From Aeromonas dhakensis (GTDB lineage Bacteria; Pseudomonadota; Gammaproteobacteria; Enterobacterales; Aeromonadaceae): a DNA stretch of 64,000 nt. Location of the stretch: NCBI RefSeq assembly GCF_000820305.1, contig NZ_CDBH01000045.1, positions 124,001 through 188,000 on the forward strand, given 5' to 3'. The notes under the pieces are model-generated. The model ran no database searches, was not told the DNA's origin, and worked only from the letters and a program-made list of their open reading frames with translations. Below are positions 1 to 9,588 of this stretch, piece by piece (the stretch's first letter is position 1; each line of letters opens with the position of its first letter). A program made the translations under genes and the position numbers.

Positions 1-381
1 CAATACCAGCTGGTGGTGTGGCAACAGGGCATCGAGCAGCGCCTCGTCGGCCACGGCGGCATGGGTCTCCACCTCAAGCCAGGGGTTGAGGGCGCGCAGG
101 GAGTGGGCGGCGGAGTCCACCTTGTCGTGGCCGATGCGCTCATCGGTGTGCAGCACCTGGCGCTGCAGGTTGGAGAGCTCCACCTTGTCGAAATCGACCA
201 GGGTGAGCCGGCCGACCCCGGCCACCGCCAGATACTGGCTGGCAGCGCAGCCAAGGCCGCCGGCGCCGATCACCAGCACGTGAGCCTGCTTGAGCGCCTC
301 CTGCCCCTCGAAATCGAAAGATTTGAGGATGATCTGGCGGTTGTAGCGCAAGAGCTCGGCGTCGCTCAGGATCTCGTTCAC
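1..381 (-). CDS. moeB: Molybdopterin-synthase adenylyltransferase MoeB, N-terminal part (runs off the window)
   Basis: MoeB adenylates the C-terminal glycine of MoaD so that it can be thiocarboxylated for molybdopterin synthesis in the cytoplasm. Translating the minus strand from a GTG at 381 gives an E1-like start with [17 protein letters not shown], the nucleotide-binding glycine loop [17 protein letters not shown] and then [18 protein letters not shown], all hallmarks of the ThiF/MoeB family. The GTG overlaps the TGA of moeA by four bases (GTGA), so the two genes are translationally coupled in a moeA-moeB order as in E. coli. Only about 127 codons are inside the window, so the C-terminal zinc-binding cysteines cannot be checked. 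Family and role are secure; the GTG start is inferred from the overlap and the alignment of the first residues. Confidence 0.93.
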   Translation of the reverse strand, partial: MNEILSDAELLRYNRQIILKSFDFEGQEALKQAHVLVIGAGGLGCAASQYLAVAGVGRLTLVDFDKVELSNLQRQVLHTDERIGHDKVDSAAHSLRALNPWLEVETHAAVADEALLDALLPHHQLVL

Positions 382-1604
382 AGCAGCAATCCCCCGAACG
401 GTTCGACGGTAACGGTTTCCCCTGCGACGACCCGGCCCCGCTCGCGCTCCAGGACGATGTAGCAGTTGGCCCGCGACAGGGAGCTGAACACGGCGGAGTC
501 TTGCGAGCCGGTGCTGCGTACCTCCAGGCCGTTTGGCCCCTGAGTCAGGATGCCGCGCTGGAAGTCGAGCCGGCCCGGCGCCTTCTTGAGCGGCTCAGCG
601 GCAATGGCGTGCAGCTGGAGCGGGCGCTCGAAACGCTGACCCGCCAGCTTGGCCAGCGCCGGTTGCACCAGCTGATCGAAGGTGACCATGGCCGAGACCG
701 GGTTGCCCGGCAGGCCGAAAAACCAGGCGTGGGGCAGGCGACCGAAGGCAAACGGCTTGCCTGGCTTGATGGCCAGCTTCCAGAAGCCGATTTCGCCAAG
801 CTCCTCCAGCAACTGCTTGGTGAAGTCTGCTTCCCCCACCGAGACGCCACCGGTGGTGATGAGGGCGTCGGCCTCGCGGTCGGCTTTCAGGAAGGCGGCG
901 CGCAGCTGGGCCGGATCGTCTGGGATGATGCCAAGGTCGAGGCAATCGCAGCCCATGCGATCCAGCATGGCCCGCACGCCGTAGCGGTTGGAGTCGTAGA
1001 TGTCGCCGTGGGTGAGGGGAGTGCCGACCGGCTTGAGCTCATCGCCGGTACTGAAGATGGCCACTTTCAGCGGTCGGTGCACCGACACGGTGGCAATGCC
1101 TAGGGAGGCCAGCAGCGGCATCTCCCGGGCGGTGAGGCGAGTACCGGCAGCGAGCACGCTGGCGCCCTCGCGGATGTCTTCGCCGCGGCGGCGAATGTTC
1201 TGGCCGGGCACCGGCGTGGTCAGAAAGGTGATCCTGTCGCCGTCGGCCTGCGTTTCTTCCTGCATCACCACCGCATCCGTCCCGGCCGGCACCGGGGCGC
1301 CGGTCATGATGCGCACGCAGTGGCCGGCGAGCCACTCACCCTGGTAGGGCTGACCGGCGAAGGCTTTGCCCGCCATGATGAGGGGCGCGCCGCTGGCGAG
1401 ATCGGCCAGCCGCACCGCATAACCGTCCATGGCGGAGTTGTCGAACGGGGGCACGTTGAGGGGGGAGGCGATATCCGCGGCGAGTACCCGGCCAAGGGCC
1501 TGCGGCAAGGGCAACTGTTCGCTGTCGCAGCAGCCGTCAAGCTGTGCCAGCATGCCCTGCAGGGCGTCGCTCAGGGGGAGTAGTCCGCTGGTATCAAATC
1601 CCAT
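378..1604 (-). CDS. moeA: Molybdopterin molybdenumtransferase MoeA
   Basis: MoeA inserts molybdate into adenylylated molybdopterin, the last step of molybdenum cofactor synthesis. The 408-residue product is close to the usual 411. It shows the N-terminal MoeA signature region ([13 protein letters not shown]), then [19 protein letters not shown], the MogA-like domain with [14 protein letters not shown] and [13 protein letters not shown], and [13 protein letters not shown] near residue 300. The ATG at 1604 is preceded by GAGG seven bases upstream. It is the first gene of a moeA-moeB operon and lies divergent from folE, with about 300 bp between them. Nothing is unusual about the sequence. Confidence 0.97.
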   Translation of the reverse strand: MGFDTSGLLPLSDALQGMLAQLDGCCDSEQLPLPQALGRVLAADIASPLNVPPFDNSAMDGYAVRLADLASGAPLIMAGKAFAGQPYQGEWLAGHCVRIMTGAPVPAGTDAVVMQEETQADGDRITFLTTPVPGQNIRRRGEDIREGASVLAAGTRLTAREMPLLASLGIATVSVHRPLKVAIFSTGDELKPVGTPLTHGDIYDSNRYGVRAMLDRMGCDCLDLGIIPDDPAQLRAAFLKADREADALITTGGVSVGEADFTKQLLEELGEIGFWKLAIKPGKPFAFGRLPHAWFFGLPGNPVSAMVTFDQLVQPALAKLAGQRFERPLQLHAIAAEPLKKAPGRLDFQRGILTQGPNGLEVRSTGSQDSAVFSSLSRANCYIVLERERGRVVAGETVTVEPFGGLLL

Positions 1605-1809
1605 GTCATGACCTCATTGTGTGATGGAGGGGGTGTGAAGGGCGGATTATCCCAAAAATCCATGCCGATGGGCAGGTTGCAGCAGGATAAAACCGTTTGG
1701 CTGTACAGATAGGCAGCGACCGGGCAGCGCGCCTCCCCCCGTATGGGTAGCGCCGGCGAAGTAAAAGCCGCCAGATTGGCATAAAGTCAGGGAACGGGCT
1801 TGAGTTAGC

Positions 1810-1840
1810 TTGAATTATGACAATAATCGCCGTCTACTAT
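1810..1840 (+). promoter_or_regulatory. Possible sigma-70 promoter of folE
   Basis: TTGAAT at 1810 and TACTAT at 1835 resemble -35 and -10 boxes but are 19 bases apart, longer than the preferred 17. The site lies about 70 bp upstream of the folE start in the 304-bp divergent moeA-folE spacer (1605-1908). No Moco riboswitch-like structure was recognised there. This is a weak call from sequence alone. Confidence 0.3.
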
Positions 1841-1908
1841 TGCGCCACAACCGAGTGCCGTCATAGCGAGGCGGCCATCATAGTCCCTGAGCGTGGGAGA
1901 GGAACAAG

Positions 1909-2565
1909 ATGACGAGCTTAAGTCGGGAAGCCCTGTTGGTCAGGGCCGCCCTCGAGGCCGAGGGCCTCGAAACACCTCTGGTGGCCAATACCCTGGACGG
2001 CCAGCAGAAGCGGGAGAAGATCGAGGGCCACATGCGCGCCATCATGGAGACGCTGGGGCTGGATCTGGCCGATGACAGTCTGGCAGAGACACCGCACCGC
2101 ATCGCCAAGATGTACGTGAACGAAATCTTCTCCGGCCTCGATTACGCCACCTTCCCCAAGGTGACGGTGATCGAGAACAAGATGAAGGTGGACGAGATGA
2201 TCATGGTGCGGGACATCAGCCTCACCAGCACCTGCGAGCACCACTTCGTCACCATCGACGGGCTGGCCCACGTGGCCTATATCCCCCGCGGCAAGGTGAT
2301 CGGGCTCTCCAAGATCAACCGCATCGTGCAGTTCTTTGCCCGCCGCCCCCAGGTACAGGAGCGCCTGACCCAGCAGATCCTGCTGGCGCTGCAGACCCTG
2401 CTCGGCACCAAGGACGTGGCCATCAGCATCAAGGCGACCCACTTCTGCGTGAAGGCTCGCGGCGTGATGGACTCCACCTCCTACACCACCACGACTTCCC
2501 TGGGTGGCGTCTTCAAGACCCAGCCCGATACCCGTGCCGAGTTTCTGGCCGGTCTGAAAGGCTGA
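1909..2565 (+). CDS. folE: GTP cyclohydrolase I
   Basis: FolE opens and rearranges GTP to 7,8-dihydroneopterin triphosphate, the committed step of folate synthesis. The 218-residue protein matches the family length (222 in E. coli). Zinc ligands are visible as Cys109 and His112 in STCEHHFV and Cys180 in [24 protein letters not shown] is the central substrate-binding signature and [13 protein letters not shown] follows it. The ATG has AGAGG six bases upstream. The gene stands alone, divergent from moeA, and ends in a hairpin. Both folE and moeA use a GTP-derived pterin chemistry, but nothing here shows common regulation. Confidence 0.97.
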   Translation: MTSLSREALLVRAALEAEGLETPLVANTLDGQQKREKIEGHMRAIMETLGLDLADDSLAETPHRIAKMYVNEIFSGLDYATFPKVTVIENKMKVDEMIMVRDISLTSTCEHHFVTIDGLAHVAYIPRGKVIGLSKINRIVQFFARRPQVQERLTQQILLALQTLLGTKDVAISIKATHFCVKARGVMDSTSYTTTTSLGGVFKTQPDTRAEFLAGLKG

Positions 2566-2571
2566 TCTGCC

Positions 2572-2620
2572 AGGAGATGTGTCGCCACTGCGGCATGTCT
2601 CCTCGCTTTCCCCTCTTTTT
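2572..2620 (+). terminator. folE terminator hairpin
   Basis: A 14-bp stem (2572-2585 with 2590-2603, including four G-U pairs) closes a CACT loop just after the folE stop. A pyrimidine-rich run ending in TTTTT lies at 2607-2619. The T run is offset from the stem, so termination efficiency is uncertain. Confidence 0.6.
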
Positions 2621-2959
2621 CACTTCCCTTGACGGCCCGCTGTCTGCCGGATGGTCGCACCGACAATTTTCCTCAAGGGATGGACATCCCCGGTCGATAT
2701 ATCCCGTTATGGCTTGTGCGCATCTTTCGGGAGTGTGTTCAAGTCTTCAAGGTGCCAGGCTTTGGCTGCTCTCTTGGCCGGGTGGGTCTGTCGATAAGAG
2801 ACCTGCGCTCAGCCGGGCATCTTGTAAAAAATGTCGCCTCGTTCATGCAAGGACATATATTCATCAAGGCTGGATGAGCCGCCATGGAGGCGGTGACAGC
2901 GGGCCGTATGCGTACGGTTCAGACGAGCGTTATCTGTTCACTCATATCCAGGACATGCC
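2621..2959. other. Noncoding spacer upstream of the chemoreceptor gene
   Basis: About 340 bp without a convincing gene. It contains several small hairpins: GGGAT/ATCCC near 2678-2691, CCGCC/GGCGG near 2880-2893 and CCGTA/TACGG near 2903-2916. The open frames that cross it lack ribosome-binding sites and recognisable protein sequence. No sigma-28 flagellar-type promoter (TAAA-N15-GCCGATAA) was found. It may be a long 5' leader of the chemoreceptor mRNA. Confidence 0.4.
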
Positions 2960-4615
2960 ATGAATACCAGTACCATGACCATCGGCAAGAAACTCACCGC
3001 GGGTTTTGCCATGCTCGGCCTGATGATGGCCTTCATCGGCGGCTTCTCGCTGCTGCAGTTTGGCAACATGAACCGGGCCGCCATCGGCTTTACCGACAGC
3101 ATCTTGCCCGCCGTGGTGCGCACCAGCACCCTGGGCGAGACCATCAATACCCTGCGCCGCTATGAACTGGATGTGTTTCTGGTGGCGGCCGATCCGCAGC
3201 AGAAAGCCCACTATCGCGACCTTGGCGAGCAGACCCTGCAAGAGGTCGCCCGGCAGGTCAAGGCGCACGATGCCACCATCTGGGCGGAGGACGTGGAAGA
3301 GCGGCGCACCTTCGACATCGTCAAGCAGGACTGGGACAAGTACGTGGCCCTGCACCAGCGCATCCGGCAGATGCAGGATGGCGGCCAGCTGGCCGAAGCC
3401 CAGCAGCTGTTCATGAGCGAGGGGATCACCCTCTACACCAACCTGGCCAAGTCGGTGGGGGATCTGATCCGCATCAACCACGGCTACTCAGTGGGCTCCC
3501 GTGCCCAGGTGGTGGCTGCATTTGACAGCGCCAAGCTGAGCATCATAGTGGCGCTGGTACTGGGTCTGGTGCTGGCGGGGGTGCTCTCCACCGTGCTGAC
3601 CCGCCAGATCCGCGATCCGCTGGTGATGCTGGCCCGCCAGGCCCAGCGCATCGCGAGCGGTGATCTGGGCAAGAGCGAGTTGCAGGAGTGGATCCGCGGC
3701 AATCGCTTCAAGCGTGACGAGCTGGGTCAGCTCGGCGCCGCCATCGACCGCATGCAGGGTTCGCTTGCTGATCTGGTGAGTGAGATCGCCGGCTCGGTGA
3801 GCCAGCTCAGCAGCGCGGTGGAGGAGGTGAGTGCCATCTCCGAGCAGTCCGCCACCGGCATGGCTCGTCAGCAGAGCGAGGTCTCCCAAGTTGCCACCGC
3901 CATGAACGAGATGCAGTCCACCGTCAATGAGGTAGCTCGCAACACCACGGACGCCATGAGCGCCGCCAAGGATGCCTCCCGCACCTCGACCCAGGGCAAT
4001 CAGGTGGTGCGCAGCGCCATCAGCAGCATCGAGGAGGTGTCGGTCAAGATTGAGCAGGCGGGCGCCGTGGTGCAGCAGCTGGAGCAGGACAGCACCAACA
4101 TCAGCATGGTGCTTGACGTGATTCGCGGCATTGCCGAGCAGACCAACCTGCTGGCCCTCAACGCTGCCATCGAGGCGGCGCGCGCCGGTGAACAGGGCCG
4201 CGGCTTTGCGGTCGTGGCCGATGAAGTGCGCTCCCTGGCCCAGCGTACCCAGAACTCCACCGCCGAGATCAGCAAGATGATCGAAGTGTTGCAGGAGCGC
4301 ACCGCCGAGGCGGGCAGCGCCATGCAGCTGAGCCGCCAGCAGATGCAGGAGAGCGTGGGGCTGGCACGGGAAGCGGGCAACAGCATCGACACCATCAACG
4401 GTGCCGTCACCCAGATCACCGACATGAACACCCTGATCGCCACCGCCACCGAGGAGCAGAATGCGGTGACCGAGGAGCTAAATCGCAGCATCGTCAATAT
4501 CCACAATGCGGCGGACGAGAACGCCCTGGGGGCCCAGCAGACCGCCCAGGCCTGTGTCGAGCTGAGCAAGCTGGCCAATACCCTGCACCATATGACCCAG
4601 CGCTTTACCCTCTAA
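2960..4615 (+). CDS. Methyl-accepting chemotaxis protein with a four-helix-bundle-type sensor
   Basis: A 551-residue inner-membrane chemoreceptor. It has a first membrane segment at about residues 13-33, a periplasmic helical region of about 155 residues with long alpha-helical character (4HB_MCP type), a second membrane segment at about 190-213, a HAMP domain, and the cytoplasmic signalling domain. The highly conserved hairpin tip reads [20 protein letters not shown] and is followed by [18 protein letters not shown]. It would pass ligand state to CheA/CheW at the cell pole; the ligand cannot be told from sequence. The ATG has AGGA six bases upstream. No C-terminal CheR-docking pentapeptide is present (it ends in TQRFTL). 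It is a single-gene unit between folE and fhs. Confidence 0.95.
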   Translation: MNTSTMTIGKKLTAGFAMLGLMMAFIGGFSLLQFGNMNRAAIGFTDSILPAVVRTSTLGETINTLRRYELDVFLVAADPQQKAHYRDLGEQTLQEVARQVKAHDATIWAEDVEERRTFDIVKQDWDKYVALHQRIRQMQDGGQLAEAQQLFMSEGITLYTNLAKSVGDLIRINHGYSVGSRAQVVAAFDSAKLSIIVALVLGLVLAGVLSTVLTRQIRDPLVMLARQAQRIASGDLGKSELQEWIRGNRFKRDELGQLGAAIDRMQGSLADLVSEIAGSVSQLSSAVEEVSAISEQSATGMARQQSEVSQVATAMNEMQSTVNEVARNTTDAMSAAKDASRTSTQGNQVVRSAISSIEEVSVKIEQAGAVVQQLEQDSTNISMVLDVIRGIAEQTNLLALNAAIEAARAGEQGRGFAVVADEVRSLAQRTQNSTAEISKMIEVLQERTAEAGSAMQLSRQQMQESVGLAREAGNSIDTINGAVTQITDMNTLIATATEEQNAVTEELNRSIVNIHNAADENALGAQQTAQACVELSKLANTLHHMTQRFTL

Positions 4616-4635
4616 GAGCGTTTGGCAGATAGCAA

Positions 4636-4669
4636 AAGGCCCCGTCCAGTGACGGGGCCTTGTTGTTTC
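4636..4669 (+). terminator. Rho-independent terminator of the chemoreceptor gene
   Basis: An 11-bp perfect stem AAGGCCCCGTC / GACGGGGCCTT with a four-base loop, followed by TGTTGTTT. It lies 20 bp after the stop codon. Confidence 0.85.
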
Positions 4670-4741
4670 TGGCAGGCGTTTTGATCGCAGGGTCGATTAG
4701 CGCAGCGTCATCGGCCGGCGCCAGACCCTTTATCCGACCAT

Positions 4742-4806
4742 TTAGCTCAGGCCGACGATATCGCCGTGCTCGTCGATATCGATATGACGGTAACCGGTGG
4801 CAGGCT
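4742..4806 (-). pseudogene. Decayed second copy of the fhs 3' end
   Basis: On the minus strand this stretch reads YRHIDIDEHGDIVGLS followed by TAA. The intact fhs just upstream ends [16 protein letters not shown] followed by TGA. The DNA is near-identical around CCGTCATATCGATATCGA and diverges at wobble positions elsewhere. A two-base insertion before the TAC codon puts the remnant out of frame with any sequence further upstream, and similarity fades beyond about 4806. There is no start codon or ribosome-binding site. It looks like the tail of a second fhs allele left by recombination or by a partial duplication. It is not expected to be expressed. Confidence 0.75.
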
Positions 4807-4851
4807 GTCGAGGCGGTGGCTTTGCCTGCAGCTGGCACTCACCATCAACCA

Positions 4852-6582
4852 TCAGCTTAGTCCGACTATTTCGCCGTTATCATCGATATCGATATGACGG
4901 TAGGCCGGCAGGCTGCCAAGGCCCGGCATGGTCATGATGGGGCCCGCCAGGGCATAGACGAAGCCGGCGCCGGCGCAGAGCTTCACCTCCTCGATGGGCA
5001 CCTTGAAGTCGGTCGGCACCCCCTTGAGGGCCGGATCATGGCTGATGGAGAGCGGCGTCTTGGCCACGCAGACCGGCAAGTGGCCCCACCCCTCGGCAGA
5101 GAGTTGCGCCAGCTGGCGGCGCGCCTTGTCCGAGAGTCGTACGCCACGCCCGCCATAGCCGCACTCCACCAGGGTCGCCAGCTTGGCGTCCAGGCTCGCC
5201 TCGTCCGGGTAGAGCAGTTTGACCTTGCCCGGTTGCTCACAGGCGGCCACCACCGCCCGGGCCAGCTCGCTGGCGCCAGCTCCGCCCTGGGTAAAGGCGT
5301 GGGAGATGGCGCAGCCAGAGGCGCCGGCTTGCACCGCTTCGCGGGCCAGCAAGGCCAGCTCCGCCTCGCTGTCGGTGGGGAAGCGGTTGATGGCGACCAC
5401 CACCGGCACGCCGTAACGGCGGGCATTGGCGATGTGCCAGCCGAGGTTGGCGCAGCCCTGCGTCAGGGTCGGCAGATCCTCGCCCAGCAGGCTTCGGGGC
5501 AGCGGCTGACCCGGGCGGATGTCGAGCAGGCCGCTGTTGGCCTTGAGGCCGCGCACCGTCGCCACCAGCACCACGCAGGCCGGTACGATGCCGGATTGGC
5601 GGCTCTTGATGTTGAAGAACTTCTCCAGCCCCATGTCGGAGCCAAAGCCTGCCTCGGTCACCACGTAGTCGGTGAGGCCGAGGGCCATGCGATCGGCGAT
5701 CACCGAGGAGTTGCCGTGGGCGATGTTGGCAAAGGGGCCGGCGTGCACCAGCACCGGGGTCTGCTCCGTGGTCTGCATCAGGGTCGGCTGCAGGGCGTCT
5801 TTCAGCAGCACCGTCATGGCGCCCGCCACTTCCAGCTGCTCGGCGGTGATGGGGTTGCCGTGCAGATCGCGGGCCAGCTGGATGCGGCCGATGCGCGCAC
5901 GAAGATCGTTCAGATCGCTCGCCAGCGCCAGAATGGCCATCAGCTCGGAGGCGGCGGTGATGACGAAGCGATCGCTGCGCTCCACCCCGTCGGCGGCGCC
6001 CCCCTGGCCGATGGTGAGGTGGCGCAGGGCGCGGTCGTTCATGTCGAGGGTGCGCGGCCAGAGGATGTTGTCTGCATCGATATCGAGCCGAGGCAGGCCG
6101 GTTCTGGCGCTGAACTGGTCACCGAGTTTGCGCTCATGGAACAGGCGGGCATCGAGGGCCGCCGCCGCCAGATTGTGGGCGGCGGTGAGGGCGTGAAAGT
6201 CACCGGTGAGGTGCAGGTTCATCTCCTCCATCGGCACCACCTGGGCGTGACCACCACCGGCGGCGCCCCCCTTGACCCCGAATACGGGCCCGAGGCTCGG
6301 CTGGCGGATGGTGGCGATGCTGGGCTGGCCGATGTGGTTGAGTCCCATGGAGAGGCCTAGCGTGGTCACCGTCTTGCCCTCGCCAAGCGGGGTGGGGGTG
6401 ATGGCGCTCACCAGCACCAGCTTGCCCGCCGGTTTGGGGAGCGACTTGAGCAGGTCGAGGCTGAGTTTGCCCTTGTAGTGGCCGTATGGGCTCAGCTGGT
6501 GCGAAGGGATGGCGAGGCGCTCGGCCAGCGCATGAATGGAGAGACGGGGGGACTGGCGGGAGATCTCGATATCGCTTAGCAT
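4852..6582 (-). CDS. fhs: Formate--tetrahydrofolate ligase
   Basis: This enzyme joins formate to tetrahydrofolate using ATP to give 10-formyl-THF, feeding purine synthesis and one-carbon metabolism in the cytoplasm. The product is about 576 residues (family usually 555-580). The ATP-binding loop [16 protein letters not shown] lies near residues 62-77, followed by [20 protein letters not shown] and [14 protein letters not shown]. The ATG at 6582 is chosen over an upstream GTG at 6588 because GAGG sits five bases before it. Not all gammaproteobacteria carry this gene. The last 16 codons are repeated in a degenerate form about 110 bp downstream. Confidence 0.96.
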   Translation of the reverse strand: MLSDIEISRQSPRLSIHALAERLAIPSHQLSPYGHYKGKLSLDLLKSLPKPAGKLVLVSAITPTPLGEGKTVTTLGLSMGLNHIGQPSIATIRQPSLGPVFGVKGGAAGGGHAQVVPMEEMNLHLTGDFHALTAAHNLAAAALDARLFHERKLGDQFSARTGLPRLDIDADNILWPRTLDMNDRALRHLTIGQGGAADGVERSDRFVITAASELMAILALASDLNDLRARIGRIQLARDLHGNPITAEQLEVAGAMTVLLKDALQPTLMQTTEQTPVLVHAGPFANIAHGNSSVIADRMALGLTDYVVTEAGFGSDMGLEKFFNIKSRQSGIVPACVVLVATVRGLKANSGLLDIRPGQPLPRSLLGEDLPTLTQGCANLGWHIANARRYGVPVVVAINRFPTDSEAELALLAREAVQAGASGCAISHAFTQGGAGASELARAVVAACEQPGKVKLLYPDEASLDAKLATLVECGYGGRGVRLSDKARRQLAQLSAEGWGHLPVCVAKTPLSISHDPALKGVPTDFKVPIEEVKLCAGAGFVYALAGPIMTMPGLGSLPAYRHIDIDDNGEIVGLS

Positions 6583-6648
6583 CAGCACCTCGTTGGCATG
6601 TCAGGTCAAATATGCGGCGAAGTCTAGTGGAATCAAGAGGGTTATCCA

Positions 6649-7065
6649 ATGAGTAATAATATTTTGTCCGGCAATCGTGAGCTGCATCTAACGCCCATCG
6701 AGCTGGATCTCAACGCCCTCTATCACCCGCCCAAGCAGCCGCTCACCGCCCTTGGCATCGTGAGCGCCTTCATTCCGCTGTTTGGCTACGGCTGGCAGGC
6801 GATGACCCAGGATCCGGAGACCCACTTTCGCCACGAACTGGCCAAGCGCATCAACAAGCACAAGACCGACGAGGCCAACCTCATCCTGATCCTGCAACTG
6901 GCCGGCATGCTCGATTGCCACTGCCTGCACATCAGGCTGCCCTATGCCCTCGGCGATGAGCAGCTGGCGACCCTGCGCCAGCGCCTGCCGCGCTGGCAGC
7001 TGAACCTGCACGACGTACTGCTGGTGGCCGAGTTGCCGCTGCCTGCCGATACCGCCGCCTCATAG
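6649..7065 (+). CDS. Conserved hypothetical protein, 138 residues
   Basis: The product is soluble-looking, with no clear signal peptide or domain that I recognise. One mildly hydrophobic stretch (LTALGIVSAFIPLFGYGWQA, about residues 34-53) might be a membrane-associated helix. A GAGG motif lies eight bases before the ATG and codon use matches the neighbours, which supports real coding. It is transcribed divergently from fhs with only about 65 bp between the starts, and it converges on a LysR gene. The function is unknown. Confidence 0.75.
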   Translation: MSNNILSGNRELHLTPIELDLNALYHPPKQPLTALGIVSAFIPLFGYGWQAMTQDPETHFRHELAKRINKHKTDEANLILILQLAGMLDCHCLHIRLPYALGDEQLATLRQRLPRWQLNLHDVLLVAELPLPADTAAS

Positions 7066-7090
7066 CCATCCCGTCACCGCTGCAAAGGTG

Positions 7091-7993
7091 TTAAGCCTTG
7101 CGATCCCAGTAGTGGGGGGCGAGATAGCGCTCCTGCACGAACTCGATGAAACAGCGCACCTTGGCCGAGACGAAACGGCGGTGCGGATAGAGGGCATAGA
7201 GCCCCACCTGCCCTTTCTCCCACTCCGGCAGCAGTGACACCAGGGCGCCGGAGCGTAGCGCATCGCCGACGATGAAGGTGGGCTGCAAGATGATGCCCTG
7301 ATCGTCGCAGGCCGCCCGGGTCAGGGCCACCCCGTTGTTGGCCCGCAGCGGCCCCTGCGGGCGCACGCTCAGCTGCTCGCCATCCCGTTTGAACACCCAG
7401 TCCGGCTGGGTCAGGGTATAGAGCAGGCAGTCGTGCTGCTTGAGATCCTCCGGGCTGCTCGGCGTGCCCCGACGGGCCAGGTAGCCCGGGCTGGCGCACA
7501 CCTCCAGCCGCATCATGGCCAGCGGTTTGGCCACCAGGGAGGAGTCCGGCAGGTTGCCGATGCGCAGCGCCAGATCGAACCCCTCTTCCACCAGTGCCAC
7601 CCGCCGGTCGCTGTACTCTATCTCCAGCTTCAGATCCGGGTAGCGTTCGCGAAACAGCGGCAGGGCGGGGGAGAGGTGCAGGTAGCCAAAATCCATCGGC
7701 ACCGACAGCTTGAGAGTACCCTGGGGCTGCTGGTTGTTGCGGGTCAGCTGGCTGTGGGTCTCTTCGAGCTCCGCCAGCAGTGCCTGGGAGCGCTGATAGT
7801 AGAATTGGCCCGCCTCGGTGGGGTTGACCTGGCGGGTGGTGCGCGACAGCAGCCGGGTGGAGAGGGACTCCTCCAGCTGCTGCATCAGCTTGGAGGTCAT
7901 GGCGACCGAGATGCCGAGCTGATTGGCGGCCTTGGTAAAACTCTGACACTCCACCACCTTGATGAAGGTGCGCATGGCGGCAATCTGGTCCAT
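7091..7993 (-). CDS. LysR-family transcriptional regulator
   Basis: A 300-residue regulator with an N-terminal winged helix-turn-helix (residues 1-60: FIKVVECQSFTKAANQLGIS then LLSRTTRQVNPTEAG) and a C-terminal periplasmic-binding-like effector domain. The family acts as a tetramer at the promoter of a divergent target. It lies head-to-head with the yceI-family gene, about 110 bp apart, so that gene pair is the likely target. The start has a GAGAG motif upstream. The effector is unknown. Confidence 0.93.
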   Translation of the reverse strand: MDQIAAMRTFIKVVECQSFTKAANQLGISVAMTSKLMQQLEESLSTRLLSRTTRQVNPTEAGQFYYQRSQALLAELEETHSQLTRNNQQPQGTLKLSVPMDFGYLHLSPALPLFRERYPDLKLEIEYSDRRVALVEEGFDLALRIGNLPDSSLVAKPLAMMRLEVCASPGYLARRGTPSSPEDLKQHDCLLYTLTQPDWVFKRDGEQLSVRPQGPLRANNGVALTRAACDDQGIILQPTFIVGDALRSGALVSLLPEWEKGQVGLYALYPHRRFVSAKVRCFIEFVQERYLAPHYWDRKA

Positions 7994-8104
7994 CTTTCAC
8001 TCTCAGTTGATAATTATTTTAATAAATCGCTGATTATCTATGTCCGGTATGGAGGTTAGCATCTTGGCTGTTGTTGTGAACCCCCAATATGAAGGAACGA
8101 ACGG

Positions 8105-8665
8105 ATGAAGATGACCAAGGCCCTGCTGGCCTCCTGCCTGTTTATGGCGGCGCCCCTGATGGCAGCCGATTACGATGTGGATGTGGCGCATACCACGGTG
8201 CAATTCAAGGTGGGACACCTCGGCTTCTCCGAGCTGGTGGGTCGTTTCAACACCTTCAGCGGCACCTTCAGCATGGACGATGCCAACCCGGCAGCGGCCA
8301 AGGCGAGCTTCGAGATCGATGCCGCCAGCGTGGACTCCAACCACGAGCCACGCGACAAACACCTGCGCAGCCCCGATTTCCTGGATGTGAAGCAGTATCC
8401 CAAGATGACTTTCGTCAGCTCTGGCTACGAGGGCACCAAGGATAAGGGCGTGCTGAAAGGCACCCTGACCCTGCACGGCGTGTCCAAGGAAGTGGCCTTC
8501 GATCTGGTTCACATCGGTGAAGGCAAGGATCCCTGGGGCGGCTACCGCAGCGGCTTCAACGCCACCACCACCATCAAGCGCAGCGACTTTGGCGTGAACT
8601 ACATGGTGCCGAACATTCCGGACGAGATGACCATCAATCTGTTCGTTGAAGGTGTGCGCAAGTAA
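8105..8665 (+). CDS. YceI-family periplasmic lipid/isoprenoid-binding protein
   Basis: A 186-residue secreted protein with a cleavable signal peptide (MKMTKALLASCLFMAAPLMA, residues 1-20) followed by the YceI lipocalin-like beta-barrel. DYDVDVAHTTVQFKVGHLG is the typical family opening, then the conserved FDAASVDSNHEPRD-like region, KYPKMTF and GTLTLHGV follow. Family members bind polyisoprenoid or related lipids in the periplasm. The stop codon overlaps the start of the following membrane-protein gene (TAATG), so the two are co-translated. It sits divergent from a LysR gene that may control it. Confidence 0.93.
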   Translation: MKMTKALLASCLFMAAPLMAADYDVDVAHTTVQFKVGHLGFSELVGRFNTFSGTFSMDDANPAAAKASFEIDAASVDSNHEPRDKHLRSPDFLDVKQYPKMTFVSSGYEGTKDKGVLKGTLTLHGVSKEVAFDLVHIGEGKDPWGGYRSGFNATTTIKRSDFGVNYMVPNIPDEMTINLFVEGVRK

Positions 8666-9402
8666 TGGGCGCGGCACTCCTGCTTCAAACCCTGGCGGCT
8701 CCTTTGGGGGCCGCTTTGCTGTCGTGGCGCTGGCCGCGGCTGGGGTACCTGTGGGGCGCCCTGGCGCTCTGGCTGGTGGGCTGCCTGCTGGGCGGAGCCT
8801 ACGGGCTGCCGGTCAAGGCATGGCAATGGCTGCCGCTGACCCTGCTGGTGCCCGCCCTGGCGGTGCAGCTGGCCGATCAGCGGGCCGCGCTTGTGCTGTT
8901 TGCTGCGCTCGGGGCACTGGTGTGGTGGCAGGGGCTGGCCTCTGTGCTGGCAAGCGAGCCCGCCATCTGGCTGGCGCTGTTGCCCTCCATTGGCTGGCAG
9001 GGGTGGACTGGACTGCGCGGTGACAGCCGCGAGGGGCTCGGCTTTGCCCTCGGCTTCATCTGGCTGGCACTGGTGATCGGCATCGACGGCAGCCTGCTGA
9101 TTGCCCAGCTGGCCGGTGCGCTGGCGGCCTTCGCCGGTTTCCGTGCCCTGCTCGGGGCCTTTGCCGGCAGCCAGGTGGCGCCCGCGGCGCTCGGGTTGGC
9201 GCTGGCCTTCATGCAGATGCTCGCCTGGCAATACGTGGAGGTGCCGTTGCTGGTGTTGCTACCGGTCTGGCTGCTGCCGCTGCTGGAGTGGGCACTGCGC
9301 AACAAACCCTGGTTCCAGCGCTGGGCCCTGCTGATCCTGCTGGCGGGCGTCGGGGCGGGTCTGAGTCTGTGGAAGGTGTGGCCAGAGGCCTCTCTTTACT
9401 GA
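8665..9402 (+). CDS. Polytopic membrane protein of unknown function
   Basis: A 245-residue very hydrophobic protein with about seven or eight predicted membrane helices and short loops rich in Trp, Leu and Ala. It has no motif I recognise. The start ATG shares one base with the stop of the upstream yceI-family gene, so expression is coupled. YceI proteins are often encoded next to cytochrome b561-type membrane proteins, but the paired histidines expected of b561 are not evident here. The function is unknown; the pairing suggests a role at the inner membrane with the YceI protein. Confidence 0.8.
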   Translation: MGAALLLQTLAAPLGAALLSWRWPRLGYLWGALALWLVGCLLGGAYGLPVKAWQWLPLTLLVPALAVQLADQRAALVLFAALGALVWWQGLASVLASEPAIWLALLPSIGWQGWTGLRGDSREGLGFALGFIWLALVIGIDGSLLIAQLAGALAAFAGFRALLGAFAGSQVAPAALGLALAFMQMLAWQYVEVPLLVLLPVWLLPLLEWALRNKPWFQRWALLILLAGVGAGLSLWKVWPEASLY

Positions 9403-9525
9403 TTTTTAGCATAAAAAACAGGCAATTACCCCAAAAGTTGCCGACTTCGTCATAGTCTGTACAGATAAAGATTGAGCCCCATAGTGGTTTCAGATAAAAA
9501 GGTTTTTCAATTATCTGGATACACA

Positions 9526-9550
9526 CAGAACCCGGTCTGACCGGGTTCTG
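9526..9550 (+). terminator. Hairpin terminator
   Basis: A perfect 11-bp inverted repeat (CAGAACCCGGT / ACCGGGTTCTG) with a CTG loop, followed by TTTGCCTGCTTGTTT. It separates the yceI operon from the next gene. The rest of the 186-bp spacer shows nothing further. Confidence 0.65.
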
Positions 9551-9588
9551 TTTGCCTGCTTGTTTGCGGCGCGCTAAGGAGGCCACAG

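Noticed and set aside
2621..2959. Cyclic-di-GMP (GEMM) riboswitch before the chemoreceptor gene
   Set aside because: Hairpins are present but the conserved GEMM core sequences are not recognisable.
7074..8000. A 308-codon frame on the minus strand overlapping the LysR gene
   Set aside because: It lies in another frame of the same strand and reads low-complexity Arg/Pro/Gly sequence; the LysR frame has all the family motifs.
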